This document shows positions 25,058 through 33,596 of a stretch of 39,471 nt of DNA, piece after piece. A model generated the notes under the pieces. The model made no database searches. It was not told the DNA's origin and worked only from the letters and a program-made list of their open reading frames with translations. This DNA is from Candidatus Poribacteria bacterium (lineage in GTDB: Bacteria; Poribacteria; WGA-4E; WGA-3G): NCBI GenBank assembly GCA_009841255.1, contig VXMD01000013.1, positions 3,950-43,420 of the forward strand, read 5' to 3'. Made by a program: the position numbers and the translations under genes. Positions within the stretch are counted from its first letter, which is position 1, and each line of letters begins with the position of its first letter.

Positions 25058-26782
25058 CTATTCAGACGATTCCCACTGGACCTCCATATTCCAAAGCAAA
25101 AATGGCACCAGTTTCGCGAGCATCTCAACGGGGGATTCTTTCTCCGACAGCGTTACTTCCAGCAAAGCCGTATCATCTTCGACTGAAAGCCACGCGAGCA
25201 ACAGTGGTATCTCTTTCGCATCGACAAGTCGTTTGTCAGCAGGTGGTGAACCTTTTTCCCTCTCCAAAGTCCGTGCTAAATTCAGTTGAGCAAATGCTGT
25301 CGGTGTTTTCGGAAGCCGTTTTAGATAGGCGGGTTTCTTTTTCTGTTTGATTTCATCAATGAGGGCATACACCTGATCCTCGGCGAAACCCAAAAGGAAC
25401 AGTCCATCTATGTCACTGTAATGGATATTCGAGGCAAACCCTGATACTGTTACGCCTTTGTAATCGGTTTGAGAAACAGAAGCACTTTGTAGGTTAGACA
25501 GAGAATTACCGACCTGATTCCATTTCATCCGGTTGCTGGGTCTGAAAATAATGCCACCATTCGTTTCCACATCACTAGCATCAAGCGCAAAAGCACCATC
25601 TACCTCGACCTGAATGCCACTTACGGCTTCTGGATCAAAACGTGTAAGATCAGATACCGACAAAGCAAGTTCACCTGTTAACCCAGTCACAATATCCTCT
25701 TCCAAATCGAGATTCAAGAGTCCCTCAACAAAGGCGATGCCCGCATCAATATCAGCTTCCGATTCTTCCGCTATCAGGGTGAGGACAAGTTCCCATACAC
25801 CCTCCACAACTTGCGGTGCTATCGCAACAAAGAGATCTTCTTCACCGGATACTGCGTTAAGGGTTTCAAGTTCTTGTCCCTCCTTTAGAAACAGACCTAT
25901 CTCGTTTTCTGGTGGATTAGGCGTAAACTGAGTAGTAACTTGAAGGAAGGGCCCTGTTTCCAGCAAATTGAGTCGTCCAAACACAGATTGAAAAGTAGCG
26001 AGATTCTTGCGTTCCCAATCTGCTAAACCCAGCATGGGCAAAATAGGCGGAACATTCGCAAATACGATAACTTCTCCTGACCCAATTTTCTCTAACGCCG
26101 CGTCAAATTTCGGGTTCTGCTGAAGAGACGGCATATCGGTTCGGTAGGTGTCCATCAATTTTTCAAAACTTTCGTCACCGACCCCAATAACAAGGAAATC
26201 GTCTACAAACCCATATTTAACGATAGCGTTGTGCCTTTCCAAGGCATTGTAGCGAACCCGCTGGTATATCCCGGCATCCAAGTGTAGGGTATTCGCAGTA
26301 TCCATCCCTAAGAGCCCTTCTACAATTTTGGTCAGCTGCTGGAGTTTGTCGAGGTTTCCGCCCGAATGTATCACGACCCCAATTTGTCCATCGTTCGCCT
26401 CCTCCAGCCACACGGCTAACGCCGTTCGGTAGCCGACTGTCTCAATTATCCCTTGCAGGTTCGTGCCAAGCATGCCTTGTAGCATCGCGAGTCCCTGCTG
26501 CATCTCCTGCCAGTCTGACACGTTCGGTAATAGTGAGAGCACTTTCTCCCAATTTTCCGAAATCTCAATTTCGCCATAGACTTCGTCTATATCTTGGAGT
26601 TTCACATATAAAATACTCTCCTTTGGTATGAAATCTTCTACCTCCGCGGCATGTGCCAAAGGGGTCATTAACATCAAAATTAGACAGGAGATTGTGAGAA
26701 CTGCTTGGAACCTACACCGAGAAAGCGTTCCTACACGTTGAACAAGAAATTGCCGACTACTCCATGAAAATTCTACGTTCAT
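25058..26782 (-). CDS. DUF3352-like secreted protein
   Basis: A 574-residue protein with a basic N-terminus and a signal peptide or anchor at about 25-45 (AVLTISCLILMLMTPLAHA). The body opens with FIPKESILYVKLQDIDEVY, the pattern of DUF3352 proteins (uncharacterised, periplasmic or cell-surface). It continues with ALAVWLEEANDGQIGVVIHSGG, QRVRYNALERHNAIVKYGFVDDFLVIG and MRWN-like segments. GAGG six bases upstream supports the ATG at 26782. It is the first gene of the minus-strand run leading into the T2SS genes, 28 nt before the HEAT-repeat gene. Function unknown. Confidence 0.72.
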   Translation of the reverse strand: MNVEFSWSSRQFLVQRVGTLSRCRFQAVLTISCLILMLMTPLAHAAEVEDFIPKESILYVKLQDIDEVYGEIEISENWEKVLSLLPNVSDWQEMQQGLAMLQGMLGTNLQGIIETVGYRTALAVWLEEANDGQIGVVIHSGGNLDKLQQLTKIVEGLLGMDTANTLHLDAGIYQRVRYNALERHNAIVKYGFVDDFLVIGVGDESFEKLMDTYRTDMPSLQQNPKFDAALEKIGSGEVIVFANVPPILPMLGLADWERKNLATFQSVFGRLNLLETGPFLQVTTQFTPNPPENEIGLFLKEGQELETLNAVSGEEDLFVAIAPQVVEGVWELVLTLIAEESEADIDAGIAFVEGLLNLDLEEDIVTGLTGELALSVSDLTRFDPEAVSGIQVEVDGAFALDASDVETNGGIIFRPSNRMKWNQVGNSLSNLQSASVSQTDYKGVTVSGFASNIHYSDIDGLFLLGFAEDQVYALIDEIKQKKKPAYLKRLPKTPTAFAQLNLARTLEREKGSPPADKRLVDAKEIPLLLAWLSVEDDTALLEVTLSEKESPVEMLAKLVPFLLWNMEVQWESSE

Positions 26783-26793
26783 CGAAAACCTCT

Positions 26794-26910
26794 TTTTAAT
26801 TTTACCTTGCGGTTAAACAACTTGAGATTGGACTTTTGCGGTTAAACAACTTGAGATTGGACTTTTGACGTTCCTTTCTTATATCCGTCCTCCATTTCAT
26901 TACGGGCTAC
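26794..26910. repeat. Repeat-dense promoter-side spacer of the DUF3352-like gene
   Basis: This spacer contains the TTTTAATTTTACCTTGCGG element (26794-26812). It overlaps a perfect 29-bp tandem pair (26809-26837 and 26838-26866, unit GCGGTTAAACAACTTGAGAT and following). A third element (26883-26910) is the inverted copy of the repeat at 18270-18297. The remaining 58 bp to the symporter stop show nothing clear. Confidence 0.85.
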
Positions 26911-26968
26911 CCGCTTTGGTAGATGTTTTTAAGAAGATTTTGGCGAAAGATACGACGCTCCCGTATTT

Positions 26969-28666
26969 TCAAGGAACGCGGATATCATCAACGAGTGCTT
27001 GGACGTCAGCGGGTGGTGGTGGTGTCAACGCAGCGACTGCGATGGAGACAATGAAGTTTAGCACCATGCCGAGGGTTCCGATACCTTCGGGTGAAATGCC
27101 CCATAACCAATGCTCCGATGTGTTTAATTCTGGATTGACGAACTTGAAGTAGATGATGTACGCCGCTGTAAAGGTAATGCCGACAATCATACCACTGACT
27201 GCCCCTGCCTTGTTCATGCGTTTGGAGAAGATACCCATCACAATCGCGGGGAAGAATGAACTTGCTGCGAGACCGAAGGCGAAGGCGACAACCTGCGCGA
27301 CGAATCCGGGTGGATTTATGCCGAAATATCCGGCAATACAGACGGCGACGCCTGCGGCAATACGTGCGGCAGTCAATTCCTGTTTTTCTTGGAGTGTTGG
27401 CACAATCGCGCCTTTGAGGAGATCATGGGCCACTGCGGTAGAAATGACCAATAGCAAACCGGCGGCAGTTGAGAGGGCGGCTGCTAAACCGCCAGCAGCG
27501 ACTAAACCGACAATCCAGTTCGGGAGTTTCGCGATCTCAGGATTTGCCAGAACCATGATGTCTCGATCAATTGTCAATTCATTCTGGATGTCCGAGTTTG
27601 GACCGCGGTACTGAATAGCGCCATCACCATTCAGATCGTCGAACTTAATGAGGCCTGTCGCCTCCCAATTTTTAAACCAGTCTGGGGCATCCATATATTT
27701 CACATCTGTCAATTCACCGTTCTCTTCATAACTGACAGTGTTAAGCAAGTTTGTGCGGGCAAATATAGCCACTGCTGGTGCAGTTGTGTAGAGAAGCGCG
27801 ATGAATAGCAGTGCCCACCCCGCAGAGACCCGTGCATCGGCGGCTTTGCGTACAGTGTAGAATCGGATAATCACGTGCGGCAACCCTGCGGTTCCTAACA
27901 TCAACGCCGCTGTGATAAAAAAGACATCGATCGTGGCTTTATTTCCATCCGTATAGAGGTTAAACCCCAACTGCTCGTTCAGCCCGTTGAGCCGATCGAG
28001 GAGATAGAGTCCCGAACCATCTGTCACCTTTCCCATCAGTCCCATCTGAGGGATAGCATTGCCTGTAATCAAGATAGAGATGAAAATCGCAGGCACGAGA
28101 TACGCAAAGATCAGCACACAATATTGTGCGACCTGCGTATAAGTAATGCCTTTCATCCCGCCAAGGACGGCGTAGAAGAACACAATCCCCATACCGATGA
28201 GCACACCTGTTTCAACATTGACACTCAGGAATCGAGAAAAGACGATGCCAACGCCACGCATTTGCCCTGCGACATAAGTAAACGAGACAAAAATTGCACA
28301 CACCACGGCGACAATCCGAGCCAGTTGTGAGTAATATCGGTCGCCTACGAAATCAGGGACGGTATACTTACCGAATTTACGGAGGTAGGGTGCCAAGAGT
28401 AAAGCGAGCAGGACGTACCCGCCTGTCCATCCGAGTAGATAAACAGATCCATCGCGTCCCATGAACGAGATCATCCCTGCCATTGCAATAAAGGAAGCCG
28501 CGCTCATCCAATCCGCCGCCGTTGCCATGCCGTTTACAACGGGATGCACGTTGCTCCCAGCGACATAGAAATCGCCAGTCGAGCGCGCTTTGGACCAGAG
28601 GGCGACACCGATATACAACGCGAAGGAGAGTGCCACCATGATGAAAGTCCACGCTTGTACGTTCAT
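26969..28666 (-). CDS. Sodium/solute symporter, VC_2705-type large subunit
   Basis: A 565-residue SSS-family transporter with about 13 TM helices. Diagnostic segments are FYVAGSNVHPVVNGMATAAD, ADWMSAASFIAMAGMI, YTVPDFVGDRYYS, TYVAGQMRGVGIVFSRFL and AAGGLAAALSTAAGLLLVIS. A hydrophilic extracytoplasmic loop has an EF-hand-like DLNGDGAIQY followed by ELTIDRDIMVLANPEI, both typical of the VC_2705 subfamily (TIGR03648). These transporters take up short organic acids such as acetate with sodium; the substrate here is unknown. The ATG overlaps the stop of the small-subunit gene by ATGA, so the two are coupled. Confidence 0.93.
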   Translation of the reverse strand: MNVQAWTFIMVALSFALYIGVALWSKARSTGDFYVAGSNVHPVVNGMATAADWMSAASFIAMAGMISFMGRDGSVYLLGWTGGYVLLALLLAPYLRKFGKYTVPDFVGDRYYSQLARIVAVVCAIFVSFTYVAGQMRGVGIVFSRFLSVNVETGVLIGMGIVFFYAVLGGMKGITYTQVAQYCVLIFAYLVPAIFISILITGNAIPQMGLMGKVTDGSGLYLLDRLNGLNEQLGFNLYTDGNKATIDVFFITAALMLGTAGLPHVIIRFYTVRKAADARVSAGWALLFIALLYTTAPAVAIFARTNLLNTVSYEENGELTDVKYMDAPDWFKNWEATGLIKFDDLNGDGAIQYRGPNSDIQNELTIDRDIMVLANPEIAKLPNWIVGLVAAGGLAAALSTAAGLLLVISTAVAHDLLKGAIVPTLQEKQELTAARIAAGVAVCIAGYFGINPPGFVAQVVAFAFGLAASSFFPAIVMGIFSKRMNKAGAVSGMIVGITFTAAYIIYFKFVNPELNTSEHWLWGISPEGIGTLGMVLNFIVSIAVAALTPPPPADVQALVDDIRVP

Positions 28667-28941
28667 GTATGTTCTGTGTCCTCCTTATCTTCACTCTGAC
28701 TATATTTCCTTTCTAAACGATTCATCAGCCATGCGTAAACGAATATAAGTTCAACGAAAATCCAGATGGATGCCTGTTGCGCAAAATAGAAACCGAGCGG
28801 ACAGCCGCCAATACGGATTTTATCCAGTTGTTCTACGAACACAACCGAGCAGAGGTATGAGGTGATAAACCAGATGCCCAATAGGATAGCGAGATATTGG
28901 AGATTTTTTTGCCAATATGCCTTATTCTTTGATGATTCCAT
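28663..28941 (-). CDS. Symporter small subunit, DUF4212 family
   Basis: A 92-residue protein with two TM helices (YLAILLGIWFITSYLCSVVF and SIWIFVELIFVYAWLM). Its conserved inter-helix motif IRIGGCPLGFYFAQQASIW matches DUF4212 (TIGR03647), the partner of VC_2705-type symporters. A 4-bp ATGA overlap with the large-subunit gene supports a two-subunit transporter. The leader of about 130 nt from the promoter at 29081-29109 carries an operator-like palindrome. Confidence 0.92.
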   Translation of the reverse strand: MESSKNKAYWQKNLQYLAILLGIWFITSYLCSVVFVEQLDKIRIGGCPLGFYFAQQASIWIFVELIFVYAWLMNRLERKYSQSEDKEDTEHT

Positions 28942-29046
28942 TTTTAAAGTATTCCTTGAGGGTAAGTGTCAGTGGCTTGTATCTTAATAGTTTCTGTGTC
29001 TTCCGAAGGTTCCCTGCCCGACTTAACCGAAAACCTGCTCGTAATG

Positions 29047-29073
29047 AAATTATGCTTTAAAATGGCATAATTT
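29047..29073 (-). promoter_or_regulatory. Operator-like 9-bp palindrome at symporter transcription start
   Basis: AAATTATGC (29047-29055) and GCATAATTT (29065-29073) are perfect inverted arms with a 9-bp spacer. On the minus strand the palindrome begins about 8 bases after the -10 box, thus near +1. It could be a repressor operator or a 5' RNA hairpin; no T-run follows, so it is not a terminator for gmhA. Confidence 0.6.
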
Positions 29074-29080
29074 GTTGTGC

Positions 29081-29109
29081 ATAGTAGCAAAGGGTTGAAT
29101 CCGTGTCAA
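29081..29109 (-). promoter_or_regulatory. Sigma70-type promoter of the symporter operon
   Basis: On the minus strand TTGACA (29104-29109) is followed after exactly 17 bases by TACTAT (29081-29086). The -35 box overlaps the gmhA stop codon. It reads toward the DUF4212 gene start at 28941. Confidence 0.75.
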
Positions 29110-29717
29110 TAATTCTTCGGAAACATCAACCGTTCGACCTGTTCAATGAGGATGTGGAGGACTTTAATATGGATTTCCTGGATGCGATCTGCGGTGTCCC
29201 CGGGGGCAATGAGATAATTATCACAGTGTTGCTTGAGACTTCCACCATCTCTCCCTAACAATCCGAACACTTTCATTCCACGAGATTTTGCTGCGACTGC
29301 GGCGCGTACAACGTTTTCGGAATTTCCGCTGGTTGAGAGTACCAGGAGCAGGTCCCCGGGATGTCCGAATGCCAACAGCGGGCGAGCGAATATCTCTGCG
29401 AATCCGAAATCGTTGGCTGTGCAGGTGATGTGTGCCGCATCGCCGAGCGCGATGGCTGGAAGCGGTTTCCGATCGCTCCGAAACTTACCTGTGCATTCCT
29501 CGGCAAAATGGATTGCATCGCACAAACTCCCGCCGTTTCCACAGGTAAAGACCCTGCCTTCCCGTTCAAATACATCTCGTATTAATTCTGCGGTTTCCGC
29601 GATGGTCGCAATATTCTCAGGGTTTCGGATAAACCGATCGAGTACGTCCTGCGCTTCTAACAACGCATCGCGAATGTTTTTTAATGTTTCCTTACGGAGT
29701 AATGACGTGGGTTCCAT
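29106..29717 (-). CDS. gmhA: Phosphoheptose isomerase (sedoheptulose 7-phosphate isomerase)
   Basis: SIS-domain protein of 203 residues. GmhA converts D-sedoheptulose 7-phosphate to D-glycero-D-manno-heptose 7-phosphate, the first step to LPS or S-layer heptose. Motifs match GmhA: FTCGNGGS at 57-64, DAIHFAEECTGKFR at 67-80, HITCTANDFGF, STSGNS at 128-133 and RIQEIHIKVLHILIEQ at 178-193. The zinc ligands expected from E. coli GmhA (H61, E65, Q172, H180) correspond to H70, E74, Q180 and H188. The first ~13 codons lie on a dispersed repeat (29679-29707), making the N-terminus about 10 residues longer than E. coli GmhA. There is no obvious Shine-Dalgarno. No other heptose gene is present here. 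Confidence 0.9.
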   Translation of the reverse strand: MEPTSLLRKETLKNIRDALLEAQDVLDRFIRNPENIATIAETAELIRDVFEREGRVFTCGNGGSLCDAIHFAEECTGKFRSDRKPLPAIALGDAAHITCTANDFGFAEIFARPLLAFGHPGDLLLVLSTSGNSENVVRAAVAAKSRGMKVFGLLGRDGGSLKQHCDNYLIAPGDTADRIQEIHIKVLHILIEQVERLMFPKNY

Positions 29718-29771
29718 GTTTGAGATGCCTTCTATCTATCCGTTTTTAATGTTTCCTTGCGGAGTAATGAC
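29679..29771. repeat. Two copies of the TTTCCTTGCGGAGTAATGACG element
   Basis: 29679-29707 and 29744-29771 share TTTTAATGTTTCCTT-x-CGG followed by AGTAATGACG, with a single A/G difference. The first copy encodes the gmhA N-terminus; the second lies in the spacer to the ABC permease stop. Both belong to the CCTTGCGG family seen at 14862, 18333 and 26794. Confidence 0.85.
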
Positions 29772-29809
29772 GCAGGTCCCATTGGGAAATTGCGTAAGTC
29801 CTATTACTC

Positions 29810-31609
29810 CTAAATCCGGAAAATTTCTCCTAATTTTCCACCCAGCACACGTCCGGCGCCGAGCAGGCACGCGATTAGGATTAACATGCCCACTACACCG
29901 AGTGCGCTTGCGGTATATGGACCGTGGTCTGGACGTTGGGAGAGTGCCCAAATCGCTTTTGTAATCGGATAATACTTATCCTGCATTGCCAAGATTAAGC
30001 TATCACTGACTTCTAACATCGAGAATGAGAACACGAGAATCGCACCGGCGAGGATATTCGCGATAACCAAAGGCAAGGTGATTTTATACAAGGTCCGAAC
30101 AGGCGTTGCTCCGACGTTTTGTGACGCTTCTTCGTAACTCACACTCGTCTGCTGGAGTCCGGCGTAAATGGAACGCAGCATATATGGCAATCGCCGCACG
30201 GCGTAGCTAATAATCAGGAGAAAGGTCGGATTTTTTCTCGGATCAATCACATCAATGAAGGTCTCTGGAAGATGGCGTAGCAGAAGCGTCGTATCAGCGA
30301 AGCTCCCCATATATCCGAATGCTATTGCCACTCCGGGCAATGCTAAGGGTAGCATCGCGATTGCATCTAACAAATTCTGGAACGGGAGGCGTTTGCGGGT
30401 CAATAGATATGACACCACGACGCCTACCAAAAGTGCCAACAATGTGCTGAACACACTGTATTTTAGGCTGTTGAGGATACTCGGTAACGTATCGGAATGC
30501 GTGAAGGTCTCAACATAGTGTGCGAAGGTCCATGATTGCGGTAGCACGCTCAATCGCCACTGGCTTGCATCCGGTGTCAAGGAGACGAGGATAACACTGA
30601 TGTGTGGTAACAATGCCATCAATGTCAAGCCGCCGATAAAGAGATAGATGACACCCCGCATGCCCCAGCGTGTCTCCGTTTCCCGTGAAGTCACGTGTCC
30701 TCTACCGAGCATTTCATAGTGCTTACTTCCTGTCCACCGCTTGGAAACATAAAAGGCGAGTGCTGTCAGGACGATAATTAGCACAACAAGGGCGTACCCC
30801 ATTGGGTTCTGATTTGCCTCGGTCACTTGTCGGAAAATTCGCACGGCAACGACTTCATTGTAATTGAAGATGAGAGGTGTACCGAGATCGGTAAATGCCC
30901 AGATAAAGACAAGGATTGCACCGGCGAAATAACCGGGCATCATTAACGGTACTGTTATCTGTCGAAAGACCTGAAAGCGCGATGCCCCCATATTTTCGGC
31001 GGCTTCCTCTAAACTCGGATCGACATTCGCGAGTGCGGCGACGATGTTAAGATACATGATCGGATATAGGTGCAATGTTGATAACATCACCACGCCCGAG
31101 AACCCGCCGCCGAACCAGTCAATAGGTTCCGCTAGGTCCATCAGGTTGAGTTTCGCAAGCAGCATATTGACACTCCCGTATAATCCGAAGAATTGTTGCA
31201 TGCCAATTGCGCCGACGAAAGGTGGCATAATCATCGGAATCAGGATGATAGCACGGAGCATGTCGCGCCCTGGATACCGGTATCGGGTCAAAAAATACGC
31301 CAATGGAAGGCTGATGATGCTCGTCACCAGTGTCACCATTACACCGATCTTGAAACTGTTGATAACGAGTTCCCGGATGTTTGGATCGGTTACGATCAAT
31401 TTGAAGTATGTGAGGTTGAATGTGTTTTCAATCCAGAAGGCTTCTTTGAAAACATAGAGGAGTGGATATATGAGGAAGACCACAAAGAAGAGGACCGTCA
31501 GCCCGAAAATCAGTGTGATGGATGGGGTGAAATCGTATTGTCGTCTGATTTTGTCCATTAAGGATGGACTGCTATGTGCGATGTGTTCTGCCTCTGGGCG
31601 GTCCAGCAT
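29810..31609 (-). CDS. ABC transporter permease, two fused TM domains (iron/spermidine/thiamine type)
   Basis: About 599 residues with two consecutive binding-protein-dependent permease domains, about 12 TM helices in total. Each domain has an EAA loop: EEAAENMGASRFQVFRQITV (about 201-220) and EEASQNVGATPVRTLYKITL (about 493-512). These contact the ATPase. The fused layout is that of FbpB, ThiP and AfuB-like permeases. The start is set at the ATG at 31609, which has GGAG six bases upstream; the in-frame ATG at 31627 has no such site. The matching ATPase is encoded divergently at 33597-34724. No substrate-binding protein is present, so the substrate cannot be named. Confidence 0.9.
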   Translation of the reverse strand: MLDRPEAEHIAHSSPSLMDKIRRQYDFTPSITLIFGLTVLFFVVFLIYPLLYVFKEAFWIENTFNLTYFKLIVTDPNIRELVINSFKIGVMVTLVTSIISLPLAYFLTRYRYPGRDMLRAIILIPMIMPPFVGAIGMQQFFGLYGSVNMLLAKLNLMDLAEPIDWFGGGFSGVVMLSTLHLYPIMYLNIVAALANVDPSLEEAAENMGASRFQVFRQITVPLMMPGYFAGAILVFIWAFTDLGTPLIFNYNEVVAVRIFRQVTEANQNPMGYALVVLIIVLTALAFYVSKRWTGSKHYEMLGRGHVTSRETETRWGMRGVIYLFIGGLTLMALLPHISVILVSLTPDASQWRLSVLPQSWTFAHYVETFTHSDTLPSILNSLKYSVFSTLLALLVGVVVSYLLTRKRLPFQNLLDAIAMLPLALPGVAIAFGYMGSFADTTLLLRHLPETFIDVIDPRKNPTFLLIISYAVRRLPYMLRSIYAGLQQTSVSYEEASQNVGATPVRTLYKITLPLVIANILAGAILVFSFSMLEVSDSLILAMQDKYYPITKAIWALSQRPDHGPYTASALGVVGMLILIACLLGAGRVLGGKLGEIFRI

Positions 31610-31758
31610 CTTTTTCTCCGGTTTCATACATGTAGGGAGGATAATACCTGTTTCTGTGTTTGCAATAGGGAAACCCGCGAACTTTTTTTAATTATACCTT
31701 ATACATTACCGAATTGCACTTATTTTTTCTCAAGACTCACGGTTGGAGCAATGACTGC

Positions 31759-31809
31759 AAAAAAAAGGCGTGATAGCATTCGGTAGAAAACCGACTCACC
31801 CTCACGCCT
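31759..31809 (-). terminator. Rho-independent terminator after the cadherin-like gene
   Basis: On the minus strand AGGCGTGA (31802-31809) pairs perfectly with TCACGCCT (31766-31773). A smaller TCGGT/ACCGA hairpin sits inside the loop, and a run of eight T follows. It lies 28 bp after the stop at 31837. Confidence 0.9.
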
Positions 31810-31836
31810 GGAGTTGTATCTATGGCGCATCTGTGC

Positions 31837-33288
31837 CTATTGTTTTTTCACATCCGCCCACGTCCCAACTAAATTGACTCCCTGTAAGGAGGGGGCTCCC
31901 GGCACATTGACGGGAACAGGAACCGTCCATTCACTTCTGATAAACCAAGAGGCATTCCAGTCAATATCTTTAAGAGAGACATTCCGTAAGACTCTCGGAT
32001 CTTCCAGATCCTTTAGTACCTGAAAGACGTCAAATCGCTTATAGCAGGAGATCCCAAAGTCTACCTTTCGACCTGTGTCATCATAGAGACGGTAATCAAA
32101 GCCTGGGGCAGGCGAGCCCGTAAAACCGACCCCTACCATCGGGAAAGGATTCTCTATTGGGTTTTCGATGAACGCAAACCCGCCTTCTACAAATCCGGCG
32201 TCGAGGACAACGGAGTTCTCTGCTGTGAGGAGATAGTCTCTATGGTGATTATAGGGGACTGCGATCTGTAGTTTCCATCCATCTAAGTTTTCAAGTGTTT
32301 CGTCTGGATGGACATAGATAGCGACCCAGATGGGTTTGTAGATAGAGACACGGTCTCGTAAATCCATTGCTAACTTGACCTCATAGAGAAGCACCCGTCG
32401 GTTCCGTCCTGCAAACCCGTCGGATCTCACCCACCCCACAGGACAGTCCATAATCCGCCGCTTCGGTGGATTGATAGTGATGTCTATTGTATGGGAACTC
32501 CTTACGCCGCCGCCGCTTTCTTCGGTGACCTTGATTGTTACACTGTAAGTCTTTTTGGTGTAATAATTCACACCAGCCTTGGTTTTCAACTGCCCTGTGC
32601 TGGCGTCAATAGTAAATAATGCCGCATCTGTTCCTTCCAGACTATAAGTCAATGTGACATCCTGGCGCCAGTGTGTTGCTGATATAGGATCTCCAATATT
32701 AGTGCCTGCGGCAGCCCCTTTGGGAACGTTAAGTGTCGTTGCGGTACTTCGAAAGTTAAGCACATCCGTAATTCGGCCTGTAAATGCCGCACTTATTATG
32801 TTAAATCCTAGGTTAGATCCTGGCTTTGGCACTGTGATCAAAGCGCCAACGATACAAGTATCATAAAGAGAATCCCTCTTAACCCTTACATAAACAGTAA
32901 CTTCTCCATTGTCATTGGTCTTTGGAAATGGAAGTAGGCTATCGTCAACAAATGATCCATCCGGTGTGAGACTTACCTCAGCATTTTGATAGGTTGCGTG
33001 AGGACCGATTGATACGCCTTTACCAGCTACCGCTGCACCTTGATCATCTGTTACTTTAAACGTCACTGGATGTGGAAACTGTTGACCTCGAGTGGTTTCC
33101 TGATTATTTCCTGAGATGATTTTTATAGTTCGTGCCCTGTCTTCTTGTGCGCTTACTTCGGTCAAAGGCATTGTTGCGAACCCGAAATAGGCTAATGCGA
33201 ATAGAGCATACATGAATATCGACTTGCACACAATTCTTGCTCCTTTAGCGACGGACGTTGGTTGGATGGTTCTCTTGTTAGATTGCAT
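31837..33288 (-). CDS. Secreted cadherin-like/Ig-like surface protein
   Basis: A 483-residue protein with an N-terminal signal peptide (about 22-47, ending VSAQ). Residues 50-170 look like a bacterial Ig-like (Big_1-type) domain (GQQFPHPVTFKVTDDQGAAV, TNDNGEVTVYVRVKRDS). About 180-270 is a cadherin-like domain (GTNIGDPISATH, LTYSLEGTDAALFTIDASTG, YSVTIKVTEESGGG). The C-terminal 210 residues (from CPVGWVRSDGF) are unrecognised. It is a probable surface or exported adhesion protein. It lies between the two divergent ABC transporter genes, but its sequence is not that of a substrate-binding protein. The ATG at 33288 has no strong ribosome-binding site. Confidence 0.8.
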   Translation of the reverse strand: MQSNKRTIQPTSVAKGARIVCKSIFMYALFALAYFGFATMPLTEVSAQEDRARTIKIISGNNQETTRGQQFPHPVTFKVTDDQGAAVAGKGVSIGPHATYQNAEVSLTPDGSFVDDSLLPFPKTNDNGEVTVYVRVKRDSLYDTCIVGALITVPKPGSNLGFNIISAAFTGRITDVLNFRSTATTLNVPKGAAAGTNIGDPISATHWRQDVTLTYSLEGTDAALFTIDASTGQLKTKAGVNYYTKKTYSVTIKVTEESGGGVRSSHTIDITINPPKRRIMDCPVGWVRSDGFAGRNRRVLLYEVKLAMDLRDRVSIYKPIWVAIYVHPDETLENLDGWKLQIAVPYNHHRDYLLTAENSVVLDAGFVEGGFAFIENPIENPFPMVGVGFTGSPAPGFDYRLYDDTGRKVDFGISCYKRFDVFQVLKDLEDPRVLRNVSLKDIDWNASWFIRSEWTVPVPVNVPGAPSLQGVNLVGTWADVKKQ

Positions 33289-33596
33289 TCGTAAGATATA
33301 TCATCCCGAAGAAAGTGGGAAAAAAGACTGAAAAATTTGTTCAAACACCTATAGCGCGCTGACACTTAAGTAGGAACTCAGATTATATAGTTATGATAGG
33401 TTAAATTTTATTATTATTAAATATAAAAATAGTAAAGTCTATATATAACTATAGATTATATGATATTTTTAGGGAACAAGCGAATTGTGTCAGCGTCATT
33501 CAATTGTGGGTTTTCTAAGAGAATTCTTATTGACCTCTGAACGCAAATTGTGCTACACTTTAGCAATATCCACAACACAGAATCGTAGAATTATAC
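33289..33596. other. AT-rich divergent intergenic region
   Basis: This 308-bp stretch separates the divergent cadherin-like and ABC ATPase genes. The middle (about 33380-33475) is very AT-rich with TATATA strings and a 6-bp TCTATA/TATAGA palindrome (33438-33455). Apart from the promoter at 33530-33559 nothing else is recognisable; a TATAAT on the minus strand (33382-33387) lacks a good -35. Confidence 0.6.
33530..33559 (+). promoter_or_regulatory. Probable sigma70 promoter of the ABC ATPase gene
   Basis: TTGACC (33530-33535) and TACACT (33554-33559) are separated by 18 bases, about 38 bases before the ATG at 33597. Confidence 0.6.

Noticed and set aside
31837-33288. Cadherin-like gene as the missing ABC substrate-binding protein
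   Set aside because: Its domains are Ig/cadherin-like; no periplasmic-binding-protein fold motifs are visible.
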